A stretch of DNA of 64,000 nt from CAVRGQ01 sp963720785 (GCA_963720785.1 CAVRGQ010000008.1:372001-436000); one strand, 5' to 3'. Numbered from the stretch's first letter, positions 8,276-17,535 are shown. Numbers and translations are program-made. Notes: a model not told the origin generated them from the sequence alone.

Positions 8276-8782
8276 CTATGGCTCGGAGCCTTCGCAGGCG
8301 CCCCACAGGCCGACCCGCGCGGCCTCCGCGTCGAGTTCCTCGTCGAGCATGGTGCGGGCGTGCGCGTGGTTGGGCTCGATCACGAGCAGGCGCGCGTAGC
8401 CACGCGTGAGCAGCGCGTCCTCGAACAGCCGGCCGTGGAAGTACACGTAAGCGAGCCGACGGCCATAGATGTCGTGGCGCTCGACGTCGTCCTCCAACCG
8501 CACCCACTGCCCCTCGAGCTGCGCCTGTGTGAACGCGGCGGCCTCGGGTCCGAAGCACTGCACGGGTTTGCGCGGATGGTGGGTCTCCGGGGTGTCGACG
8601 CCCAACAGGCGGATGGTCTCGCGAGCGGCACCGTCGGCCACCACGATGGTGTCGCCGTCGAGCGCCTGCACCACGAAGACCTCCCGCATCGCCGCGCGGC
8701 GTGACGCGCCGAACCACCACCCCGCCACCGACGCGGCGAGCACGACGACGAGGACTGCTCGGGGGCGCACGATCCGGACCAT
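8276..8782 (-). CDS. Membrane-anchored or secreted staphylococcal-nuclease-like thermonuclease
   Basis: 168 residues. N-terminal hydrophobic signal/anchor (AVLVVVLAASVAGWWFG), then an SNase/TNase fold: VQALDGDTIVV, RETIRLLGVDTPETHHP (active-site Arg and Asp-Thr-Pro-Glu), CFGPEAAAFTQAQLEG and HDIYGRRLAYVYFHG with the second Arg. Ca2+-dependent phosphodiesterases of this family degrade DNA and RNA outside the membrane. Start ATG 8782 is preferred because the signal begins right after it; GTG 8815 is possible. Lies 15 bp upstream of the toxin-antitoxin promoter on the same strand. Confidence 0.85.
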   Translation of the reverse strand: MVRIVRPRAVLVVVLAASVAGWWFGASRRAAMREVFVVQALDGDTIVVADGAARETIRLLGVDTPETHHPRKPVQCFGPEAAAFTQAQLEGQWVRLEDDVERHDIYGRRLAYVYFHGRLFEDALLTRGYARLLVIEPNHAHARTMLDEELDAEAARVGLWGACEGSEP

Positions 8783-8846
8783 GACCACCCGACGACCGGG
8801 CCCCGACGGCGTCACGGAGTGCCGTCACCCGGCCCGGACCCGCCGG

Positions 8847-8852
8847 TACCCT
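8847..8852 (+). promoter_or_regulatory. -10 box TACCCT for the LemA-like gene
   Basis: TACCCT ends 10 nt before ATG 8863; no Shine-Dalgarno is visible. Confidence 0.45.
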
Positions 8853-8862
8853 GGCCCCCGCC

Positions 8863-9429
8863 ATGCGGTTCAAGTGGGTCCTTCTCGCCCTGGTCGTCGT
8901 CGTGATCGGCGGGGCCGTGGCCCTCGTGCTCGTCGAACGCCCGAAGCTCGACGACGCCCGGACCGCCGTCGACCAGGCCTGGAAGCCGCTCACCACCCCC
9001 GCGGATGCCCCCGATCTCCTCGTCGCCCGCTACCAGAAGCTCGAGGGTGCCCTCAGCGCGTTCGACGCCGCCGGCGGCCAGGACCGGAGCGCGTCGCGTG
9101 ACCTCCACGCCGCGTTGAAGGCCTGGGACGCGGCGCTGAAGGACGGCAACACCCCCGATCAGGTGAAGGCGGCGAACACCGTCGAGGCCCAGGGCGCCCG
9201 GCTGTGGGCCAACGTCACGGGGAGTGCCCGCTTCGCCGAGCAGGCCGCGGTGAAGGACTCCCTCGCCGCCTGGGCCGGCACCAAGCCGCCCCAGGCCCTG
9301 ATCACGAAGTTCAACGCGAAGAGCCGGGAGTACGAGGACACCCGCAACACCTTCCTGGCCCGCCCGGTGGCGCTCGCCCTGTCGTACCAGGCGATCCCGA
9401 CCTTCCAGCTCGGCGACCTGGGGTTCTGA
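8863..9429 (+). CDS. LemA-family protein
   Basis: 188 residues. An N-terminal membrane anchor (VLLALVVVVIGGAVALVLV) precedes a helical bundle with LemA features: LDDARTAVDQAWKPL, LLVARYQKLEGALSAFD, KFNAKSREYEDTRNTFLARPVA and the terminal AIPTFQLGDLGF. The EYEDTRNTF and P-F end are typical. The molecular role of LemA proteins is not established. Promoter TACCCT lies 10 nt before ATG 8863; the start is supported by the anchor. Divergent from the nuclease gene. Confidence 0.85.
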   Translation: MRFKWVLLALVVVVIGGAVALVLVERPKLDDARTAVDQAWKPLTTPADAPDLLVARYQKLEGALSAFDAAGGQDRSASRDLHAALKAWDAALKDGNTPDQVKAANTVEAQGARLWANVTGSARFAEQAAVKDSLAAWAGTKPPQALITKFNAKSREYEDTRNTFLARPVALALSYQAIPTFQLGDLGF

Positions 9430-9500
9430 CACCCGCGGACGTCCAACTGTTCACCGGCTCGTTCACCGCCCGTTCCGGTCGGGCCCCGCCCCCACCCGGG

Positions 9501-9506
9501 TAACCT
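9501..9506 (+). promoter_or_regulatory. -10 box TAACCT for the MgtE-N/CBS gene
   Basis: TAACCT ends 6 nt before GTG 9513; leaderless arrangement. Confidence 0.55.
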
Positions 9507-9512
9507 TCCCGG

Positions 9513-10763
9513 GTGCCGCAACTGGTCTATGTCTCCCGATTGCTGCGGCTGCCCCTCCTCGATGCGAAGGGCACGCCGCTCGGCCGCGTGGTCGACGTCG
9601 TGCTGGGCCCTGCCCAATTCACCACGCCGCCGCGGGTCATCGGCTTCGTCGTGGGCGTGGAGCGCCGCCGCATCTTCGTGAACGCGGCCCGGGTCGACCG
9701 CCTCGACGCCACCGGCGTCACCATGCGCAGCGGGGCCATCGACATCCGCCAGTTCCACAAGCGCGAGGGCGAGCTCCTCTGCGACCGTGACCTGCTCGAC
9801 CGCCGCTTCGGCAACGAGATCGTGAACGACCTCGGCCTGCGCACCGCCGACAACGGCAACGGCTGGGTGGTCGCCAACGTGTCACTGCGCCCGCCCGGCC
9901 CGATGCGCCGTCGCTCGCGCGCCCGCCTGGTGCCCTGGCAGCAGGCCGTGGGCCTCTTCGACATGGGCGAGATCGGCCGCGAGATGGCCGAACTGCGCGA
10001 GCTGCACCCGTCCGACATCGCCGCCCGGCTGCGGGAGATGCCGCTGGTGCGCCGCCGCCGCATCGCCGCCGCCTTCGAGGATGAGCAGTTCGCCGACGTG
10101 CTCGAGGAGCTCGACGAGGACGAGCAGATCGAGTTGGTCGCCGGCCTCGACCACGACCGGGTGGCCGACCTGCTCGAGGAGATGGCGCCCGACGACGCCG
10201 CCGACCTCCTCGGTGAGATGGACCCGCAGCAGCGGGTGGCATTGCTCGACGCGATGGAGCCCGACGAGGCGGAGCCGGTGCGGCGTCTCCTCCTGTACGA
10301 CTCGGAGAGCGCCGGTGGTCTCATGACCCCCGAGCCGGTGATCGTCACCCCCGACACCACCGTCGCCGAGTGCCTCGCGCGCCTGCGCAACCCCGACCTC
10401 CCCGCGGCCGTCGCCGCGCACGTGTTCGTGGTCGAGCCACCCAACCAGACCCCCACCGGCCGCTACCTCGGCACGGTCGGCTTCCAGCGGCTCCTGCGCG
10501 AGCCCCCGGCCATGCGCGTCGAGGGCTGCGTGGAGGAGAACGTCGAGCCGATCCACCCCGACCTCCCGGCGACACGCGTCGCCGAGCGGCTCGCGGCGTA
10601 CAACCTCGTCGCGCTCCCCGTGTGCGACGACGCCGGCCGGCTCGTCGGCGCGGTCACCGTCGACGACGTGCTCGACCGCGCCCTGCCCGACGGCTGGCGC
10701 GACGACCACCTCGCGGGCCGCACGTCGGCCGCTTCGGTGCTGCGGCGGAGGTTGCGGCCGTGA
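9513..10763 (+). CDS. MgtE N-terminal domain / CBS protein without a transport channel
   Basis: 416 residues. Residues about 1-110 look like a PRC-barrel (LLDAKGTPLGRVVDVVLG). Residues 135-265 are an MgtE_N superhelix with its repeated acidic motif (LHPSDIAARL, FADVLEELDEDEQIELV, MAPDDAADLLGEMD). Residues 270-400 are a CBS pair (GGLMTPEPVIVTPDTTVAE, LPVCDDAGRLVGAVTVDDVL). Full MgtE Mg2+ channels continue with five membrane helices; here the protein stops. It overlaps the following DUF1003 membrane protein by 4 bp, which may supply the membrane part (inference). Such mgtE-N/DUF1003 pairs are known in actinobacteria. Confidence 0.85.
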   Translation: MPQLVYVSRLLRLPLLDAKGTPLGRVVDVVLGPAQFTTPPRVIGFVVGVERRRIFVNAARVDRLDATGVTMRSGAIDIRQFHKREGELLCDRDLLDRRFGNEIVNDLGLRTADNGNGWVVANVSLRPPGPMRRRSRARLVPWQQAVGLFDMGEIGREMAELRELHPSDIAARLREMPLVRRRRIAAAFEDEQFADVLEELDEDEQIELVAGLDHDRVADLLEEMAPDDAADLLGEMDPQQRVALLDAMEPDEAEPVRRLLLYDSESAGGLMTPEPVIVTPDTTVAECLARLRNPDLPAAVAAHVFVVEPPNQTPTGRYLGTVGFQRLLREPPAMRVEGCVEENVEPIHPDLPATRVAERLAAYNLVALPVCDDAGRLVGAVTVDDVLDRALPDGWRDDHLAGRTSAASVLRRRLRP

Positions 10764-11284
10764 GTCGCCTGCGCCGCCGCCGGGGCGACGACCTCTCCGC
10801 GCCGCGGAGCGGTGTGGCCTTCGGGATCTTCTACGACCCGGAGGCCTTCGGTCAGTTCTCGGAGGCGATCGCCCGCTTCCTCGGTACCGCGCGCTTCCTG
10901 GTCGCGCAGACGGTGCTGGTCATCATCTGGATCTCGATCAACGTGGTGGCGGTGTCCCTCCAGTGGGACCCGTACCCGTTCATCTTGTTGAACCTGATGT
11001 TCTCGGTGCAGGCCGCCTACGCCGCGCCCCTGATCCTGCTCGCGCAGAACCGCCAGGCCGAGCGCGACCGCATCGAGACCGACCGCGACCGCCAGGTGAA
11101 CGCGCGCGTGCAGGCCGACGCGGAGTACCTCGCCCGTGAAGTCGCCTCGATCCGCGTGGGCCTGCAGAGCGTGGTGACGGTCGAAGACCTCGCCCAGGCG
11201 ATGAACGGCATCAGCGAGGCGCTCGACGAGCTCGCCCTGCGCCTGCCCCCACCCCCCGCAGGCCCCGCGGAGCCCGCTCAGTAG
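10760..11284 (+). CDS. DUF1003 membrane protein
   Basis: 174 residues. Typical DUF1003 layout: two membrane helices (FLVAQTVLVIIWISINVVAV and FILLNLMFSVQAAYAAPLI) followed by LLAQNRQAERDRIETDRD and a long charged helix. GTG 10760 overlaps the stop of the MgtE-N/CBS gene (GTGA), so translation is probably coupled. Function of the family is unknown; the link to an Mg2+-sensor-like partner suggests a role in divalent-ion response (inference). Confidence 0.85.
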   Translation: MSRLRRRRGDDLSAPRSGVAFGIFYDPEAFGQFSEAIARFLGTARFLVAQTVLVIIWISINVVAVSLQWDPYPFILLNLMFSVQAAYAAPLILLAQNRQAERDRIETDRDRQVNARVQADAEYLAREVASIRVGLQSVVTVEDLAQAMNGISEALDELALRLPPPPAGPAEPAQ

Positions 11285-11287
11285 CGA

Positions 11288-11341
11288 ATCGCGAGCAAAC
11301 GGCCCGGCGCGACGCCGTTGTCGCTCCGAGCCGTTCGCGAT
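11288..11341. terminator. Nested inverted repeat between convergent genes
   Basis: Outer arms ATCGCGA-gcaa-ACGG (11288-11302) and CCGTTCGCGAT (11331-11341), with an inner GCGAC/GTCGC hairpin (11309-11324). Lies between the DUF1003 stop and the gltD stop, so it may terminate both strands. No U-tract. Confidence 0.45.
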
Positions 11342-11349
11342 CCGGGTGG

Positions 11350-12801
11350 CTACATCAAGGGGCGGTCCGTCGGCGCGATCGGCGCCGGCAGCAGGGTCTC
11401 GCCCATGAGGTAGGTGTCGACCGCGGCCGCGCAGGAGCGGCCCTCGGCGATCGCCCACACGATGAGGCTCTGGCCGCGGCCCATGTCGCCGCAGGCGAAC
11501 ACGCCCGACTCGCTCGACATGAACGCCGCGTCGCGTGACACGTTGCCGCGCCCGTCGAGCTCGACGCCGAGCTCACCGAGCAGGCCTTCGCGCTCCGGGC
11601 CGAGAAAGCCCATGGCGAGCAGCACCAGTTCGCAGGGCAGCTCGAAGTCGGTGCCCTCGATCTTGGTGAACTGGCCGTCGACCATCTCCACCTGGTGGGC
11701 GCGCAGCGCGCGCACCTTGCCGTCCTCGTCGCCGAGGAAGCACTCGGTGTTCACGCTGTAGACGCGCTCACCGCCCTCCTCGTGCGCGGACGTGACCTTG
11801 AAGACGTTGGAGAACTGCGGCCAGGGGTTGCCCGACGCACGCGACTCCGGCGGCTTCGGCAGGATCTCGAACTGGTGGATCGACGCCGCGCCCTGGCGGT
11901 GCGAGGTGCCGAGGCAGTCGGCGCCGGTGTCGCCACCGCCGATGATCACGACGTGCTTGCCCTCGGCGGTGATGGTGGGCTCGTCGAGGTCGCCGAGCTG
12001 CACGCGGTTGCCGATGGGAAGGAACTCCATCGCCTGGTGGATGCCGTCGAACTCACGGCCGGGGATCGGAAGGTCGCGCCACATGGTGGCGCCGCCCGCG
12101 AGCACGATGGCGTCGAACTCGGCGCGCAGCTCGTCAACGGTGACGTCGACACCCACGTTCACGCCGGTGCGGAACACCGTGCCCTCCGCCTCCATCTCCG
12201 CGAGGCGCCGGTCGATGAAGCGCTTCTCCATCTTGAACTCGGGGATGCCGTAGCGCAGCAGGCCGCCGATGCGGTCGGCGCGCTCGAACACCACCACGAG
12301 GTGACCCACGCGCGTGAGCTGCTGCGCGGCCGCGAGACCCGCGGGCCCGGAACCGACCACCGCGACGCGCCGGCCCGTCTGCACCGACGGCCGGATCGGC
12401 TCGATCCACCCCTGGTTCCAGGCACGCTCGACGATCTCGACCTCGACCTGCTTGATCGCGACCGGGTCCTGGTTGATGCCGAGCACGCACGCCGACTCAC
12501 ACGGCGCCGGGCACAGCCGACCGGTGAACTCGGGGAAGTTGTTCGTCGCGTGCAGGCGGTCCATGGCCTCGCGCCAGTGGTCGCGGTACACGAGGTCGTT
12601 CCAGTCGGGGATGATGTTCCCGAGCGGGCAGCCGTTGTTGCAGAACGGGATGCCGCAGTCCATGCAGCGACCGGCCTGGGTGCGGAGCCGGTCCTCCTCG
12701 AACGGCTCGTACACCTCCTTCCAGTCGCGCAGGCGCACGGGGACGGGACGCCGCGTGGGCGTCTCCCGCTGCCACCGCAGGAATCCGGTGGTCTCACCCA
12801 T
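11350..12801 (-). CDS. gltD: Glutamate synthase (NADPH) small subunit
   Basis: 483 residues. N-terminal Cys motifs RCMDCGIPFCNNGCP and LCPAPCESACV ligate the 4Fe-4S clusters. FAD-binding VVGSGPAGLAAAQQL lies at about residue 150, and the NADPH-binding VVIIGGGDTGADCLG at about residue 285. The C-terminal FACGDMGRGQSLIVWAI closes the FAD site. It passes electrons from NADPH to the large subunit, which makes glutamate from glutamine and 2-oxoglutarate. ATG 12801 overlaps the gltB stop by 8 bp, so it is translated as the second gene of gltBD. Length is that of the family. Confidence 0.95.
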   Translation of the reverse strand: MGETTGFLRWQRETPTRRPVPVRLRDWKEVYEPFEEDRLRTQAGRCMDCGIPFCNNGCPLGNIIPDWNDLVYRDHWREAMDRLHATNNFPEFTGRLCPAPCESACVLGINQDPVAIKQVEVEIVERAWNQGWIEPIRPSVQTGRRVAVVGSGPAGLAAAQQLTRVGHLVVVFERADRIGGLLRYGIPEFKMEKRFIDRRLAEMEAEGTVFRTGVNVGVDVTVDELRAEFDAIVLAGGATMWRDLPIPGREFDGIHQAMEFLPIGNRVQLGDLDEPTITAEGKHVVIIGGGDTGADCLGTSHRQGAASIHQFEILPKPPESRASGNPWPQFSNVFKVTSAHEEGGERVYSVNTECFLGDEDGKVRALRAHQVEMVDGQFTKIEGTDFELPCELVLLAMGFLGPEREGLLGELGVELDGRGNVSRDAAFMSSESGVFACGDMGRGQSLIVWAIAEGRSCAAAVDTYLMGETLLPAPIAPTDRPLM

Positions 12802-15800
12802 GGGACGCCTCCATCACCTTCACTGCCGTCTCGGCTTCCGAGAGCCCGGCTTCCTTCGCCTCCGCCATCACCGTGAGCACGCGGCGGTAGTCCCTCGGCA
12901 TGACCTTGCGGAACGACTCGACCTCGCTCTCCCACGCGTCGAGCAGGCGCTCGGCCACCTGGGAGCCGGTGAGCTCCTTGTGCCGCTCGACGGTGGTGCG
13001 CAGGAACTCGCGGTCGTCGTCGTGCAGCGCCTCGAGCTCGACCAACTCGTAGTTGACGAGCGCGGGGAACACGTCGTTGGAGTCGTACACGTAGGCGACG
13101 CCGCCCGACATGCCGGCCGCGAAGTTGCGGCCCGTCGGACCGAGCACCACCACACGACCACCGGTCATGTACTCGCAGCCGTGGTCGCCAACACCCTCCA
13201 CCACCGCGGTGGCACCGGAGTTGCGCACGCAGAAGCGCTCGCCCACCACGCCGCGGAAGTAGGCCTCGCCGCTCGTGGCGCCGTAGAGCGCGACGTTGCC
13301 GGCGATGATGTTGTCCTCCGCCACGAACGACGCAGTGACGTCGGGGTGCACGATCACGCGCCCGCCCGAGAGGCCCTTGGCCGTGAAGTCGTTGACGTCG
13401 CCCTCGAGCCGCAGCTCGATGCCCTGCGGCAGGAACGCACCGAAGCTCTGCCCGGCGGAGCCGCGCAGGTGCACCTCGATGGTGCCGTCGGGGAGGCCGG
13501 CGCCGCCGTGACGGCGGGTGACCTCGGCACCGAGCATCGTGCCCACCGTGCGGTTGACGTTGCGCACCGGCAGCTCGATCCTCACCGGCTCACCGCGCTC
13601 GATGGCGGGCTGCGCCTGGCGGATGAGCTCGACGTCGAGCGCCTTGTCGAGGCCGTGGTCCTGCGACTTGGTGCAGTAGAGGTCCTGGCCCTCGTAAGGG
13701 TTCTCGGCCGCGACGAGGATCGGCGACAGGTCGAGACCGTGCGCCTTCCAGTGGTCGATCGCACCTCGGGTGTCGAGCACCTCCACGTGGCCGATCGCCT
13801 CCGCGAGCGTGCGGAAGCCGAGCTGCGCGAGCAGCTCGCGCACCTCCTCGGCGAGGAACTCGAAAAAGGTCACGACGAACTCGGGCTTGCCGGAGTACCG
13901 CTCGCGCAGCACCGGGTTCTGGGTGGCGACCCCCACCGGGCACGTGTCGAGGTGGCAGACGCGCATCATCACGCACCCGCTCACCACGAGCGGAGCCGTC
14001 GCGAAGCCGAACTCCTCGGCACCGAGCAGCGCGGCGATCACGACGTCGCGACCGGTCTTGAGCTGGCCGTCACACTGCACGACGATACGGTCGCGCAGGC
14101 CGTTGCGCACGAGCGTCTGCTGGGTCTCGGCGAGGCCGAGTTCCCACGGGCCACCCGCGTGCTTCAACGACGTGAGCGGCGCGGCGCCGGTGCCGCCGTC
14201 GTGGCCGGAGATCAGCACGACGTCGGAGTGGGCCTTGGCCACGCCCGCGGCCACGGTGCCGACGCCCATCTGGGCGACGAGCTTCACGTGCACGCGCGCC
14301 CGGTCGTTCGCGTTCTTGAGGTCGTGGATGAGCTGCTTGATGTCCTCGATGGAGTAGATGTCGTGGTGCGGCGGCGGGCTGATGAGCCCCACGCCCGGCG
14401 TGGAGTGCCGGGTCTTCGCGATCCACGGGTACACCTTGGCGCCGGGCAGCTGGCCGCCCTCGCCGGGCTTGGCGCCCTGCGCCATCTTGATCTGGATGTC
14501 GTCGGAGTTCACGAGGTACTCCGACGTCACTCCGAAGCGGCCCGACGCAACCTGCTTGATCGACGAGCGGCGCAGGTCGCCGTTCTCGTCGGGCGTGAAG
14601 CGGTCGGAGTCCTCCCCGCCCTCACCGGTGTTCGACTTGCCGCCGATGCGGTTCATCGCGATGGCGAGGGTCTCGTGCGCCTCCTGCGAGATCGAGCCGT
14701 ACGACATCGCGCCGGTGGCGAACCGCTTCACGATCTCGCTGGCCGGCTCGACCTCGTCGATCGAGATGGGCGAGCGCACGCCGTCCTTGAACTCGAAGAG
14801 GCCGCGCAGCGTGGCGAGGCGACGCGACTGGTCGTCGACGCGCTGCGTGTACTCCTTGTAGATGTCGAAACGCTTCGCACGCGTCGCGTGCTGCAGCTTG
14901 AACACCGTCTCGGGGTTGAACAGGTGGTACTCGCCCTCGCGACGCCACTGGTACTCGCCGCCGTACTCGAGCTCGCGGTGGGCGCGCTCCTCCGGACGGT
15001 CGGGGTACGCGATGACGTGGCGGCGCGCCACCTCCTCGGCGATCTCGTCGAGGCCGATGCCGCCGAGACGCGACACCGTGTCGGTGAAGTACTCGTCGAC
15101 GAGCTCCTGGTCGAGGCCGACCGCCTCGAACACCTGCGCGCCGGTGTAGGACGCGACGGTGGAGATGCCCATCTTCGACATCACCTTCAGCACGCCCTTG
15201 CCCGCAGCCTTGATGTAGTTCTTGACCGCCTGCTTCGGATCCAGCTCGCCGAGGCCGTGCAGGCCGGCGGAGAGGAGGTCCTCGATCGACTCGAACGCGA
15301 GGTACGGGTTGATCGCACCGGCGCCGTACCCGATGAGCAGCGCCATGTGGTGCACCTCGCGGGCGTCGCCCGCCTCCACCACGAGACCGACCCGGGTGCG
15401 GGTCTTCTCGCGGATGAGGTGGTGGTGCACCGCGGCGGTGAACAGCAGCGACGGGATCGGCGCCCACTCCGAGTTCGAGTCGCGGTCGCTGAGCACGAGG
15501 ATGCGCTTGCCCTCGGCGATCGCGGCCGACGCCTCGTGGCGCACGCGGTCGAGCGCCTCGCGCAGCGCGGCCCCGCCGCCGGCCACCTGGTAGAGGCCGG
15601 AGATGAGGTGCGCCGAGAACTCCGGACGGTCGCCGTCGCGGTCGATGTGGATGATCTTGGCGAGCTCGTCGTTGTCGATGATCGGGAACGGCAGCTCCAC
15701 CTGCACGCACGACTGCGCAGTGGGCTGGAGCACGTTCTTCTCGGGCCCGAGCGTGGACGACAGCGAGGTGACGAGCTCCTCGCGGATCGCGTCGAGCGGC

Positions 15801-17428
15801 GGGTTCGTGACCTGCGCGAACAGCTGCGCGAAGTAGTCGAAGAGCAGGCGCGAGCGGTCGGAGAGCACTGCGATCGGCGTGTCGGTGCCCATCGAACCCA
15901 ACGCCTCACCACCGGTGCGCGCCATCGGCGCGATGAGGATCTTGAGCTCCTCGGTGGTGTAGCCGAACGTCTCCTGGCGGCGCAGGACCGACTCGTGGCT
16001 GTACTGCACGTGCACACGGTCGGGGAGGTCGTGCAGGTGCACGAGGCCCTTGTCGAGCCACTCGCCGTAGGGGAGCTCGGTGGCGAGCTCGTGCTTGATC
16101 TCCTCGTCGTCGACGATGCGGCCCTTGGCCGTGTCGATGAGGAACATGCGACCGGGCTGCAGACGGCCCTTGCGCACGACACGCGCCGGGTCGACCTCGA
16201 CGACGCCGGTCTCGCTGGCCATGATCACGCGGTCGTCGTCGGTGACCCAGTAGCGGCTGGGGCGCAGGCCGTTGCGGTCGAGCACCGCGCCGACGACCGT
16301 GCCGTCGGTGAACGTGATCGACGCGGGGCCGTCCCACGGCTCCATGAGCGACGAGTGGTAGCGGAAGAACGCGCGCTTGTCGGCGGCCATCGTGGCGTGG
16401 TTCTCCCACGCCTCCGGGATCATCATCAGCACCGCGTGCCAGATCGGCCGGCCCGCGAGGTGCAGCAGCTCCAGGCACTCGTCGAAGCTCGCGGTGTCGG
16501 ACGCGCCGGGCGTGCAGATCGGGAACGCGCGCTCGAGGCCCGGGATCGCGGGCGTGGCCATGAGCGCCTCACGGGCGCGCATCCAGTTGCGGTTGCCCTG
16601 CACCGTGTTGATCTCGCCGTTGTGGGCGATCATCCGGTACGGGTGGGCGAGCGGCCACGACGGGAAGGTGTTGGTGGAGAAGCGGCTGTGCACCAGCGCG
16701 AGCGCGGATTCGACCCGCTCGTCGCGCAGGTCGGGGAAGAACTCCTGCAGCTGCGGCGTGGTGAGCATGCCCTTGTAGACGAGCGTGCGCGCCGACAGCG
16801 ACGGGAAGTACACCTCGCCGACCTCGTGCTCGACGCGCTTGCGCACGACGAACAGCTTGCGGTCGAGGTCGATGCCGGTGGCGCCCGCCGGGTCGTCGAC
16901 GACGAGATGGCGGAAGCCCGGCATCACGCTGAGCGCGGTGGGGCCGATGGGCGACGGGTCGGTCGGGCACTCGCGCCAGCCGACGGTGCGCAGGCCCTCT
17001 TCGGCGACGATGGTGTCGATGTGCGCCATCGCCTTCTCGGCGTCGGTGGGGTCGGCGGGCAGGAAGGCGAGGCCGATGCCGTAGGCGCCGGCGGAAGGCA
17101 GGGCGAAGCCGATCGTCTCGCGCAGGAAGCGGTCGGGGACCTGGATGAGGATGCCGGCGCCGTCACCGGTGTTGACCTCGGCACCGGAGGCGCCACGGTG
17201 GTCGAGGTTGCAGAGGGCGTTGAGCGCATCCTCGACGATGCCGCGGCTCTTCTCGCCCCTGATGTGGGCGACGAACGACACGCCGCAGGCGTCGTGCTCG
17301 AAGCGCGGGTCGTAGAGGCCGAAGGCCTCGGGGGCCGCGCTGAACGGCAGTCGCCGGGAGGGGGTCGCAGGCGGCGTCGGCTGGGAAGCCGACCGTTGGG
17401 TCGGACGGGTCGTCTCGGGAGTCGTCAT
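12794..17428 (-). CDS. gltB: Glutamate synthase large subunit
   Basis: 1544 residues, intact. A 40-residue leader precedes HDACGVSFVAH; in this family the Cys becomes the N-terminal nucleophile of the glutaminase domain after propeptide removal. GDGAGILIQVP and a long amidotransferase domain follow. The central and FMN domains contain SGHDGGTGAAPLTS, and the 3Fe-4S motif is CHLDTCPVGVATQNP. The C-terminal GXGXG beta-helix includes GSAGQSFGAFL and GLSGGRVIVHP. ATG 17428 was chosen because a frame further upstream is low-complexity and carries no family sequence. A leader of about 95 nt with a GGGCCC hairpin separates it from a TAACCT -10 box at 17530-17535. Confidence 0.95.
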   Translation of the reverse strand: MTTPETTRPTQRSASQPTPPATPSRRLPFSAAPEAFGLYDPRFEHDACGVSFVAHIRGEKSRGIVEDALNALCNLDHRGASGAEVNTGDGAGILIQVPDRFLRETIGFALPSAGAYGIGLAFLPADPTDAEKAMAHIDTIVAEEGLRTVGWRECPTDPSPIGPTALSVMPGFRHLVVDDPAGATGIDLDRKLFVVRKRVEHEVGEVYFPSLSARTLVYKGMLTTPQLQEFFPDLRDERVESALALVHSRFSTNTFPSWPLAHPYRMIAHNGEINTVQGNRNWMRAREALMATPAIPGLERAFPICTPGASDTASFDECLELLHLAGRPIWHAVLMMIPEAWENHATMAADKRAFFRYHSSLMEPWDGPASITFTDGTVVGAVLDRNGLRPSRYWVTDDDRVIMASETGVVEVDPARVVRKGRLQPGRMFLIDTAKGRIVDDEEIKHELATELPYGEWLDKGLVHLHDLPDRVHVQYSHESVLRRQETFGYTTEELKILIAPMARTGGEALGSMGTDTPIAVLSDRSRLLFDYFAQLFAQVTNPPLDAIREELVTSLSSTLGPEKNVLQPTAQSCVQVELPFPIIDNDELAKIIHIDRDGDRPEFSAHLISGLYQVAGGGAALREALDRVRHEASAAIAEGKRILVLSDRDSNSEWAPIPSLLFTAAVHHHLIREKTRTRVGLVVEAGDAREVHHMALLIGYGAGAINPYLAFESIEDLLSAGLHGLGELDPKQAVKNYIKAAGKGVLKVMSKMGISTVASYTGAQVFEAVGLDQELVDEYFTDTVSRLGGIGLDEIAEEVARRHVIAYPDRPEERAHRELEYGGEYQWRREGEYHLFNPETVFKLQHATRAKRFDIYKEYTQRVDDQSRRLATLRGLFEFKDGVRSPISIDEVEPASEIVKRFATGAMSYGSISQEAHETLAIAMNRIGGKSNTGEGGEDSDRFTPDENGDLRRSSIKQVASGRFGVTSEYLVNSDDIQIKMAQGAKPGEGGQLPGAKVYPWIAKTRHSTPGVGLISPPPHHDIYSIEDIKQLIHDLKNANDRARVHVKLVAQMGVGTVAAGVAKAHSDVVLISGHDGGTGAAPLTSLKHAGGPWELGLAETQQTLVRNGLRDRIVVQCDGQLKTGRDVVIAALLGAEEFGFATAPLVVSGCVMMRVCHLDTCPVGVATQNPVLRERYSGKPEFVVTFFEFLAEEVRELLAQLGFRTLAEAIGHVEVLDTRGAIDHWKAHGLDLSPILVAAENPYEGQDLYCTKSQDHGLDKALDVELIRQAQPAIERGEPVRIELPVRNVNRTVGTMLGAEVTRRHGGAGLPDGTIEVHLRGSAGQSFGAFLPQGIELRLEGDVNDFTAKGLSGGRVIVHPDVTASFVAEDNIIAGNVALYGATSGEAYFRGVVGERFCVRNSGATAVVEGVGDHGCEYMTGGRVVVLGPTGRNFAAGMSGGVAYVYDSNDVFPALVNYELVELEALHDDDREFLRTTVERHKELTGSQVAERLLDAWESEVESFRKVMPRDYRRVLTVMAEAKEAGLSEAETAVKVMEASHG

Positions 17429-17443
17429 CTCACATCCACGGCG

Positions 17444-17459
17444 GGGCCCGCAAGGGCCC
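17444..17459 (-). promoter_or_regulatory. GGGCCC-ttgc-GGGCCC hairpin in the gltB leader
   Basis: Perfect 6-bp stem with a 4-nt loop, ending about 15 nt before the gltB ATG. The same stem and loop is the core of the tandem repeat at 44850-44940. Could affect ribosome access; no known riboswitch class recognised. Confidence 0.4.
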
Positions 17460-17529
17460 GGTGATGGTCGGTCGTGCTCGGTGTGGACGCAGGGGTGGGA
17501 CGACGTTGGCCCGATCTGCGGCTTGACAA

Positions 17530-17535
17530 GGTTAG
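17530..17535 (-). promoter_or_regulatory. Candidate -10 box TAACCT for gltBD
   Basis: On the minus strand TAACCT lies about 100 nt upstream of gltB ATG 17428, which implies a leadered transcript, unlike most genes here. No convincing -35. Confidence 0.4.

Noticed and set aside
12314..17464. Very long plus-strand open frame opposite gltB (1716 codons)
   Set aside because: Pure shadow of gltB third-codon GC bias: Arg/Val/Leu/Asp/His-rich, no family motifs, while gltB on the other strand is complete.
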